From Aquificaceae bacterium UBA2488 (GTDB taxonomy: Bacteria > Aquificota > Aquificia > Aquificales > Aquificaceae): a DNA stretch of 7,548 bases. The position numbers were made by a program, and so were the translations under genes. Positions 1 to 4,953 of this stretch are shown one piece after another. Positions within the stretch are counted from its first letter, which is position 1, and each line of letters starts with the position of its first letter. Under the pieces are notes generated by a model. That model was not told where the DNA came from. It ran no database searches and saw nothing but the letters and a program-made list of their open reading frames with translations. Where the stretch lies: the NCBI GenBank assembly GCA_002341805.1, contig DDOS01000011.1:1-7548 (forward strand), given 5' to 3'.

Positions 1-247
1 ATAAAATTATGTTATAATTTACACAATGGATGGGACAGTCCTCTTTTTTAGGCATATTTATATCACTGAGGACTAATGTATAGTCTTTTTCTTCAAAAAG
101 CCTCAAACCCTCTTCTCCGTTGCTTGCTAAGTCTATATCAAAAGATCTGTTTAAGTTTCTTGCTATAAGCTTTAGCATCTCTAACAAGACTTCTTGACTA
201 TAAATGTCATCTTCTATCACCAAGATTTTAAAGTGTTTTTTATTCAT
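1..247 (-). CDS. Response regulator receiver domain, N-terminal part (runs off the left edge)
   Basis: Translating the minus strand from the ATG at 247 gives 82 codons open to the window edge. It starts MNKKHFKILVIEDD, the beta-1 strand and acidic pocket (E12, D13, D14) of a CheY-like receiver. The segment around residues 57-66 (LVLSDINMP) carries the probable phospho-acceptor D62, and residues 41-50 (ASNGEEGLRL) are the usual alpha-2 region. Such domains are phosphorylated by a sensor histidine kinase and control an output domain, which is not visible here. Oddly, the M-D-G-x-E stretch normally following SDxxMPxx is absent. Residues 67-82 read KKEDCPIHCVNYNIIL, with a C-x3-C pair. I checked the other two frames there and both hit stops, so a simple frameshift does not explain it. 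There is no Shine-Dalgarno; a TATAAT lies 6 nt before the ATG. Receiver identity is firm; the output type is unknown. Confidence 0.85.
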   Translation of the reverse strand, partial: MNKKHFKILVIEDDIYSQEVLLEMLKLIARNLNRSFDIDLASNGEEGLRLFEEKDYTLVLSDINMPKKEDCPIHCVNYNIIL

Positions 248-294
248 ATTAATATTATAACAAAAATTCAGCCAATAGTGTTAAAATATAATTT
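248..294. promoter_or_regulatory. Divergent, interlocked promoter region with two probable leaderless starts
   Basis: This 47-bp gap separates the divergent receiver and J-domain genes. On the minus strand TATAAT (259-254) is followed by exactly six bases and then the ATG at 247, so transcription would start on the A of the start codon. On the plus strand TAAAAT (282-287) is followed by seven bases and the ATG at 295; a second hexamer, TATAAT at 287-292, overlaps it. Neither gene has a Shine-Dalgarno. With a 17-bp spacer, each promoter's -35 position would fall on or next to the other's -10, so the two could compete for polymerase. Neither -35 resembles the consensus, so the call rests on the -10 elements and their spacing. 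Confidence 0.5.
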
Positions 295-780
295 ATGAGC
301 TTTCATGAGAAGGTAGTGGATTATGTATATCAGAATAGGCTGTCGGAGTTCCAAGCACAATTTTTTTATCTTTATAAGCATTATGCCAATTTGGGGGAAG
401 AGGAGTTTGTAAAAGAGTGGTTTGACAAATTTATAATAAAAACCCTTCATAAGTATATGCCTTATTCTAAATTGGTGGAATGTTTTGATAAATACAGTTT
501 ATCTAAGAAAAGCATCACTAAATCTTATGTGAACACCTACTGGAGATTTTGTAAAAATCCAAAAGCCATATCTTCAAAACTAAGCGATTCTATGAAGTTT
601 TTTGACCTTGAAGAGCTTGACGAAGAAAAGCTAAAAAAATCCTATAGACAGATGATAAGAAAATATCATCCAGATATTACAAAGGATAAAACACTCTCCC
701 ATGAGAAGACCGTCTTGATAAATTATCATTATCAAGTTTTATTAGCTTATCTAAGCCAGTTAAAACAAAACATCTTCTAA
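295..780 (+). CDS. Small protein with C-terminal J domain (DnaJ-like co-chaperone)
   Basis: A 161-residue protein. Residues about 100-153 form a J domain. FFDLEELDEEKLKKSYRQM matches helix I and the start of helix II, IRKYHPDITKD holds the essential HPD tripeptide (125-127), and the following helix ends with NYHYQVLLAYL. J domains stimulate the ATPase of DnaK/Hsp70 and deliver clients to it. Residues 1-95 are rich in aromatic and charged residues, probably helical, and I do not recognise them. There is no G/F-rich linker, zinc finger or C-terminal client domain, so this is not canonical DnaJ; it is a class III (J-domain only) protein with the J domain at the C terminus. No signal peptide or membrane segment is visible, so it is cytoplasmic. 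The ATG lacks a Shine-Dalgarno and may be leaderless. Its last 21 bases overlap tail-to-tail with the HAD gene. The J domain is firm; the partner is unknown. Confidence 0.85.
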   Translation: MSFHEKVVDYVYQNRLSEFQAQFFYLYKHYANLGEEEFVKEWFDKFIIKTLHKYMPYSKLVECFDKYSLSKKSITKSYVNTYWRFCKNPKAISSKLSDSMKFFDLEELDEEKLKKSYRQMIRKYHPDITKDKTLSHEKTVLINYHYQVLLAYLSQLKQNIF

Positions 781-1521
781 TTGTTTTTGGCTTTTAACAA
801 TAGTATAAATATCTTCTTGAGAAAGCGCTTCGTTTACCCCATAAAAATCACAATGAATATAATACACATAAGGAGTATAAAACCTATTGTAATGTTTACA
901 CATCATAAGATCACTTATGGTATCTCCAAGGTAAAGAGCACTCTTGAAGGGCTTTAATCTATCAACGGCATATTTTAAAGCTTCTTTGCTTGGTTTTCTC
1001 TTGGATTTATCTTCAGTATAATCATCATCCACTATCATATCAAAATAATCCTTTATACCAAAAAACTCCAAAGAAAACATGAGATCCTCTCTTGGCCTAC
1101 CTGTGACTATAGCAGTTTTGTATTTAGCTTTTATCTTATTTAAAAAACCTTTATCTAAAAGAAGTTCTTCGTTTTCTCTAAATTTTTTATAAAAAGCCTC
1201 AAAACGATTTACAAGGTCATCATAATCTATATATGGGTTTTTAAAGATCTTTTGCTGTATGGCCATTTGATTTGTGGTATAGTTTATAGCCTCTTCTTTA
1301 TCGATATAGCCTTTGTCTATGAGTATAAGCACAATTGTACTTTCCCAATCGTTGTTTATACCTGCTTTCTTCTTCACAAACAAGAGCTCTTCTTGGGACA
1401 GGGTTTTACCAGTATAATAGCTAAATGTTTCATAAATTGCCTTATGATAAGAGGGTCTTACATCTATCAAAACCCCGTCTACATCAAATATGATACAATC
1501 TATATTATGCTGTAAGCTCAA
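760..1521 (-). CDS. HAD-superfamily hydrolase, subfamily IA (probable phosphatase)
   Basis: A cytoplasmic HAD phosphohydrolase, 253 residues from the preferred TTG start or 256 from the GTG at 1530. Numbering from the GTG, motif I is FDVDGVLID (nucleophile D16, acid D18), motif II is IVTGR (T143), motif III is K179 in KRKPSKEA, and motif IV is GDTISD (D203, D207). All four catalytic motifs are intact. A C1-type helical cap fills about 25-130 and includes SYHKAI and a K-x-GINNDWEST stretch, which reminds me of the uncharacterised HAD-IA group called hyp1 (TIGR01548); that link is from memory. The substrate cannot be read from the sequence. The 5' end overlaps the 3' end of lysR, so the two are probably co-transcribed and coupled. 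The 3' end overlaps the convergent J-domain gene by 21 bp. I prefer TTG at 1521 because AGGTGA lies five bases before it, whereas that motif overlaps the GTG. Confidence 0.88.
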   Translation of the reverse strand: MSLQHNIDCIIFDVDGVLIDVRPSYHKAIYETFSYYTGKTLSQEELLFVKKKAGINNDWESTIVLILIDKGYIDKEEAINYTTNQMAIQQKIFKNPYIDYDDLVNRFEAFYKKFRENEELLLDKGFLNKIKAKYKTAIVTGRPREDLMFSLEFFGIKDYFDMIVDDDYTEDKSKRKPSKEALKYAVDRLKPFKSALYLGDTISDLMMCKHYNRFYTPYVYYIHCDFYGVNEALSQEDIYTIVKSQKQLEDVLF

Positions 1522-2428
1522 TAGATTCACCTAAGGTTCTTTTATTATCAAGCATAAACTTTATAAATCTATCTATTAGGACAGATTTTGAAAAATCGCT
1601 AAAATATATAATATTAAATATCTTATAAGCTTTGAAGTTTTTGATATCTACCATAACCAACTCTTTTGATGCTAATTCTTTTTGTATTAAGCTTTTAGGA
1701 AAAAATGAAGCCCCATAACCAGACTTTATTATATTTAGTATAGATATTAAAGAGTTTGTTTCTATTTTTATATTTAAAAGCTCAAAATTAAGACCCATAT
1801 CTTCTAAGGCATCTTTAACTGACTTTCTTGTGCAAGAAAAAGCCTCTCTCATCACAAGGTCTATTTTGTATATTTCCTCTGGTTCTATCTGGGTTCTTTT
1901 TGAAAGATGATGATCTTTACCTACACATAAAACAAGTTCATCCCTAAAAAGCTCTACACTGTTTATCTTAGAATCTGCATCTTTATCAATGATACCCACA
2001 TTCACTATACCATTTAGCACATTTTCTTCAATCTTCTTAGAGGTATCTACATAGAGTTTTACATTTACACTTGGATTTAGTTTTTGAAAATCCACTATGA
2101 GTTTAGGAAGCTTATACTCTCCAAAGGTATGGCTTGAACCTATATAAAGCGTATCTTTTATATCTTTTTTTAATTGAGACATTTCCTTTACAAGATCATC
2201 GTAGCTGTCTAAAAGGGATTTTGCTTTTTGATATAGCCTTTCACCTTCTTCGGTAAGGACAATTTTACCACCTTGACGCTTTAGCAGTTTACAACCTATG
2301 GTTTTCTCTAAGGATTTTATCTGCTGAGTGATGGCTGGCTGTGTTACATAAAGCACATCCGAAGATTTAGAAAAACTTCCAAGATCCGCCACCGTTATAA
2401 AAGTTTTAAGCTTCACTATATCAATCAT
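1505..2428 (-). CDS. LysR-type transcriptional regulator (CysL/CbbR-like)
   Basis: A 307-residue DNA-binding regulator of normal LysR length. Residues 4-62 are the N-terminal winged helix-turn-helix (LKTFITVADLGSFSKSSDVL, then VTQPAITQQIKSLEKTIGCKLL and LTEEGE). A linker helix covers about 63-90, and a periplasmic-binding-protein-like effector domain runs from about 93 to the end. The effector domain opens with YIGSSHTFGEYKLPKLIVDF and contains LVMREAFSCTR (191-201), a variant of the RExGSGTR loop that contacts the ligand in the CysL/YwfK and CbbR groups. The ligand is unknown. I chose ATG at 2428 because AAGAG (2439-2435) lies six bases before it; that motif abuts an in-frame TTG at 2434. 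The gene lies downstream of the nifS-like gene on the same strand but behind a hairpin, has its own probable promoter, and overlaps the HAD gene. There are no rubisco or sulfite-reductase genes here to justify naming it cbbR or cysL. Confidence 0.92.
   Translation of the reverse strand: MIDIVKLKTFITVADLGSFSKSSDVLYVTQPAITQQIKSLEKTIGCKLLKRQGGKIVLTEEGERLYQKAKSLLDSYDDLVKEMSQLKKDIKDTLYIGSSHTFGEYKLPKLIVDFQKLNPSVNVKLYVDTSKKIEENVLNGIVNVGIIDKDADSKINSVELFRDELVLCVGKDHHLSKRTQIEPEEIYKIDLVMREAFSCTRKSVKDALEDMGLNFELLNIKIETNSLISILNIIKSGYGASFFPKSLIQKELASKELVMVDIKNFKAYKIFNIIYFSDFSKSVLIDRFIKFMLDNKRTLGESIELTA
1527..1532 (-). promoter_or_regulatory. Shine-Dalgarno that decides the HAD start
   Basis: AGGTGA on the minus strand (1532-1527) pairs with the 16S 3' end. 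It sits five bases before TTG at 1521, a normal spacing. The upstream GTG (1530-1528) is part of this motif and cannot use it. The site lies inside the last codons of the lysR gene, which fits translational coupling. Confidence 0.55.
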
Positions 2429-2442
2429 AATCAACTCTTAAC

Positions 2443-2453
2443 ATTATATTATA
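2443..2453 (-). promoter_or_regulatory. Probable -10 region of lysR
   Basis: On the minus strand two overlapping TATAAT hexamers occur at 2453-2448 and 2448-2443, giving starts near 2441 or 2436 and a leader of roughly 10-14 nt before the ATG at 2428. No good -35 is present. Activator dependence or the general AT-richness could explain that. Confidence 0.4.
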
Positions 2454-2457
2454 ACAT

Positions 2458-2474
2458 TATAAATAAGATTTATA
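2458..2474. promoter_or_regulatory. Perfect 7-bp-arm dyad with a LysR-box pattern (candidate autoregulatory operator)
   Basis: TATAAAT-AAG-ATTTATA is a perfect inverted repeat with a 3-bp centre. It contains T-N11-A (2460 to 2472), the LysR recognition pattern, and also fits TNA-N7-TNA, the CbbR-type form. It ends four bases upstream of the first -10 hexamer, across the spacer and -35 side of the lysR promoter, where LysR proteins commonly repress their own gene. The site is purely AT apart from one G in an AT-rich gap, so chance is a real alternative. Confidence 0.35.
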
Positions 2475-2496
2475 CTTGATTACAGTCATAAGATAT

Positions 2497-2512
2497 GCGC
2501 CCTTACGGGCGC
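2497..2512 (-). terminator. GC-rich hairpin after the nifS-like gene (weak terminator or processing stem)
   Basis: GCGCCC-GTAA-GGGCGC (minus strand, 2512-2497) forms a perfect six-pair all-GC stem with a four-base loop, starting eight bases after the stop codon. This stands out strongly in an AT-rich gap. The bases after the stem (ATATCTTA) are only half T, so a classic rho-independent U-tract is poor. It may end mrp-nifS transcription partially, or protect the 3' end of that mRNA. Confidence 0.5.
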
Positions 2513-2520
2513 TAATTTGA

Positions 2521-3741
2521 TCAATGTTTTGACTTTACGTAGTTATCCCAGTTGGTTCTATCAAAGGGCGATATTTCTCTTAGTTTTTTAATAACTTTTG
2601 GAAACTCTTGAGCCACATAGTCAACATCTTTATCAGTGTTGTCTCTTCCGAAGCTAAACACCAAAGAGCCATTGGATACTTCTTTTGGTATACCAACAGC
2701 TGCTATCACATGAGATTGCTTTAGAGCAGTAGATACACAAGCAGAACCAGATGCCGTTTCTATACCTTGAAGATCAAGTCTTAGAAGCATAGCCTCTCCC
2801 TCTATAAGGTGCACGATCACAGATAAATGATGGGGAAGTCTTTGGGTGGGATGGCCTGTAAATTCTATCATATCAAGGTTTTCTTCCAAAGCTTTTCTGA
2901 TCTTATCTCTATATCCGCTAAGCCTTGACACTCTATCAGACATCTCTTTTTGGGTAAGATCAGCAGCCGCTCCGAAACCCACTATACCAGGGACATTCTC
3001 AGTGCCTGCTCTAACACCACGCTCTTGAATACCACCTTCAAGAAGGGGTTTTAGCTTAACACCTTTTCTGGTCCAAAGAGCTCCCACTCCTTTTGGTCCA
3101 TACATAAGATGAGCGGTAATAGAAGCCAAATCTATCCCCAAATCCTGAACATCCACAGGCATATGTCCGCAAGAGGGAGCTATATCGCTATGAAATAAAG
3201 CCTTTGGGTTTTTGGCTTTTACGATAGAAACAAGCTCTTTTATATGTTGCACCGTGCCTATCTCTCTATTGGAATGCCCTATAGAAACTAAAATTGTATC
3301 TGGTCTTATAGCTTCATTTAACTCATCTTTATTTACAAGTCCATATTTATCTACATTTATATATGTAACTTCAAACCCCTCTTTTTCCAAGCTTTTACAA
3401 GGATGGAGTATAGAATGATGCTCTATGGATGTAGCGATGATATGACGGCCTTTTTTCTCATAGGATTTTGCCACACCTTTTATGGCTAAGTTGTTGGCTT
3501 CTATACCTCCTGAAGTAAATACAACTTCTTCTGGTGTTTTTGCACTTATGAGAGATGCCACTTGCTCTCTAGCGGTGTTTATAGCTTTCTTGGCTTGCTG
3601 ACCAAAGCTATGAAGGGATGTGGGATTTCCAAAAACCTCTCTAAAATATGGCATCATGGCATCTACAACTTCCTGAGCCACTGGTGTCGTAGCTATGTGA
3701 TCAAGATAAACTGTCCTTTCACCTTGCTTTTTAAAAAACAT
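2521..3741 (-). CDS. NifS/IscS-family protein lacking the PLP lysine (probably not a desulfurase)
   Basis: A 406-residue class-V aminotransferase-fold protein, full length for the IscS/NifS group. Conserved motifs include VYLDHIATTPV (11-21), FGNPTSLHSFG (37-47), SGGIEANNLAIKG (77-89), EHHSIL (107-112), DTILVSIGHSN (148-158), GPKGVGALW (215-223), GGIQERGVRAGTENV (236-250) and the active-site loop SGSACVS with C335. The Schiff-base lysine (IscS K206) is replaced: residues 211-218 read HLMYGPKG, and L212 is codon CTT, so one miscalled base cannot explain it. Other cofactor contacts also differ: IscS T76 is I80, N155 is R159 and Q183 is P189. H108, D186, H211 and T247 are kept. Without the lysine, PLP chemistry is not expected. 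Family precedent, recalled from the literature: Archaeoglobus fulgidus IscS lacks this lysine, has no desulfurase activity and can offer its cysteine as an Fe-S ligand. The gene is 11 bp downstream of mrp with a strong Shine-Dalgarno. I infer an Fe-S scaffold or docking role. Confidence 0.93.
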   Translation of the reverse strand: MFFKKQGERTVYLDHIATTPVAQEVVDAMMPYFREVFGNPTSLHSFGQQAKKAINTAREQVASLISAKTPEEVVFTSGGIEANNLAIKGVAKSYEKKGRHIIATSIEHHSILHPCKSLEKEGFEVTYINVDKYGLVNKDELNEAIRPDTILVSIGHSNREIGTVQHIKELVSIVKAKNPKALFHSDIAPSCGHMPVDVQDLGIDLASITAHLMYGPKGVGALWTRKGVKLKPLLEGGIQERGVRAGTENVPGIVGFGAAADLTQKEMSDRVSRLSGYRDKIRKALEENLDMIEFTGHPTQRLPHHLSVIVHLIEGEAMLLRLDLQGIETASGSACVSTALKQSHVIAAVGIPKEVSNGSLVFSFGRDNTDKDVDYVAQEFPKVIKKLREISPFDRTNWDNYVKSKH

Positions 3742-3747
3742 AAAAAT

Positions 3748-3754
3748 CCTCCTT
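3748..3754 (-). promoter_or_regulatory. Strong Shine-Dalgarno of the nifS-like gene, overlapping the mrp stop
   Basis: AAGGAGG (minus strand, 3754-3748) lies six bases before the ATG at 3741. Its first two bases belong to the mrp stop codon TAA (3755-3753). This confirms the start and shows that the two genes are translated from one transcript. Confidence 0.85.
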
Positions 3755-4790
3755 ATGTGGCATAAATGGAATTTATAATCTTTGCTATACCAATAAAAGC
3801 TTTAGCCGTACGAGACTCTGGCATAGCTTCCACTATGGGCATACCTTCATCAGCATACTTTGTTAAATCTGGTTCTATGGGTATTGATCCTAAAAGCTTT
3901 AAATTGTAAGCTTGAATAAACTGAGGTACTTTAGACTCTCCAAATATCTTATATTCTTTGTCGGTCTCTGGACATACAAAATATGCCATATTTTCCACCA
4001 CCCCAAGTATAGGGATATTGACTTCTCTAAACATGGATACTGCTTTTTTAACATCCACAAGGGCCACATCCTGAGGCGTGGTGACTACGATAGCTCCGTC
4101 TATAGCTGTGTTTTGGGCTAAGCTAAGCTGAACATCACCAGTACCTGGTGGTAAATCAAGGATTAGATAATCAAGCTCTCCCCAATCCACATCAAATAAA
4201 AACTGATTTAGAGCCTGCATCAAAATAGGTCCTCTCCATATCACAGGCGTGTCTTCAGAAGGTAACAAAAACCCCATAGATATCATTTTTACCCCATACT
4301 TTTCTATGGGTATTATCTTATTGAATACATTGGCAGTAAGCCTTGCTCCTTTGGTGCCAAGCATTGTGGGTATAGATGGTCCATATATATCCGCATCCAA
4401 AAGCCCCACTTTAAAACCAAGCTTTGCTAATGCTATAGCAATATTTGTGGCCACTGTGGATTTACCCACACCACCTTTACCACTGGCTATAGGTATTATA
4501 CGCTTTACCCCTTTTATGCTTCTTTTACTAAAAACAGGCTGCTCAAAAGGGTTTTTCTTAGGAGCTTCATCTATAAACTCTATAACAGGGTTTAGATTTG
4601 GATTTGTCTGTTTTATAGCGTTTTCAATTCTTTTTTTCACTTCTTCTCTAAGGCCAGGGCTCACCACCACTTTTAGATTTATATTAGAATCATTTACCTT
4701 TAAATCCTTTAATATAGAAGTAGAATCCTCTATGTTTAGATCCTTAAAATCTATGGTTTTTAGCTTTTCCAAAACTTCTTTTACTGCCAT
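3753..4790 (-). CDS. mrp: Mrp/ApbC-type P-loop ATPase, iron-sulfur cluster carrier
   Basis: A 345-residue cytoplasmic ATPase of the Mrp/NBP35 family, which binds a bridging Fe-S cluster as a dimer and passes it to apo-proteins. Residues 1-75 are a diverged MIP18/DUF59 domain; the usual DPELG and cysteine-containing CP segments are not recognisable. The deviant Walker A is SGKGGVGKST (103-112). It is followed by LLDADIYGPSIP (130-141), WRGPILMQALNQFLFDV (185-201), the Walker B-like LILDLPPGTGDVQLSL (209-224) and TTPQDVALVDVKKA (237-250). The cluster-binding segment ENMAYFVCPETDKEYKIFG (266-284) has C273, but the second cysteine of the family CxxC is threonine (C-P-E-T). A cluster held at a dimer interface would therefore have only two Mrp cysteines unless a partner contributes. 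It is the first gene of the operon with the PLP-lysine-less NifS homologue. Start ATG at 4790 has AAGGAGGT before it. Confidence 0.94.
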   Translation of the reverse strand: MAVKEVLEKLKTIDFKDLNIEDSTSILKDLKVNDSNINLKVVVSPGLREEVKKRIENAIKQTNPNLNPVIEFIDEAPKKNPFEQPVFSKRSIKGVKRIIPIASGKGGVGKSTVATNIAIALAKLGFKVGLLDADIYGPSIPTMLGTKGARLTANVFNKIIPIEKYGVKMISMGFLLPSEDTPVIWRGPILMQALNQFLFDVDWGELDYLILDLPPGTGDVQLSLAQNTAIDGAIVVTTPQDVALVDVKKAVSMFREVNIPILGVVENMAYFVCPETDKEYKIFGESKVPQFIQAYNLKLLGSIPIEPDLTKYADEGMPIVEAMPESRTAKAFIGIAKIINSIYAT

Positions 4791-4953
4791 AATACCTCCT
4801 TGTAATCTAAAAGATAAACAACTTTTTTATATATTTTATGATATTTAGTAGTTTTATATTCGTTTTTATGACTATATGCTCATAGATTTATATCATATTG
4901 TATAATATTGTATTTGGGCTTTTAACAAAAACATCTTGGGTTATACTATATGT
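4791..4953. promoter_or_regulatory. AT-rich divergent promoter region between mrp and the dehydratase gene
   Basis: This 163-bp gap is very AT-rich. On the plus strand TATACT (4942-4947) is followed by six bases and the ATG at 4954, with no Shine-Dalgarno, as for a leaderless start. TATAAT at 4901-4906 is an alternative giving a leader of about 40 nt. On the minus strand several A/T-rich hexamers precede mrp (for example TAAAAT, 4838-4833), but none has a convincing -35 partner, so I do not name an mrp promoter. No stable hairpin, riboswitch or small RNA is evident. Confidence 0.45.
4794..4801 (-). promoter_or_regulatory. Shine-Dalgarno of mrp
   Basis: AAGGAGGT (minus strand, 4801-4794) is a near-perfect anti-16S match three to four bases before the ATG at 4790. 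It marks mrp as SD-led although it is first in its operon, unlike the probably leaderless genes in this window. Confidence 0.8.

Noticed and set aside
268..450. 60-codon minus-strand open frame and other short frames over the J-domain, HAD and nifS-like genes (for example 1252-1515, 2846-3028, 3212-3418, 3562-3765, 3912-4121, 4888-5091)
   Set aside because: All are shadows on the opposite strand of well-supported genes or span a promoter gap, without ribosome binding sites or family motifs.
1505..2474. Naming the LysR regulator CbbR (rubisco operon regulator) from the TNA-N7-TNA box
   Set aside because: There is no rubisco gene nearby, Aquificota fix carbon mainly by the reductive TCA cycle, and the box is AT-only enough to be chance. 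Only the general group is supported.
3061..3120. A sequencing error causing the lysine loss in the NifS-like protein
   Set aside because: CTT differs from AAA at all three positions and from AAG equally, the frame is intact on both sides, and three other cofactor residues have changed independently.
4249..4848. Long open frame (199 codons) on the plus strand opposite mrp
   Set aside because: It lies antisense to the strongly conserved mrp coding sequence, shows no recognisable motif or Shine-Dalgarno, and its hydrophobic composition is what reverse reading of such codons gives.
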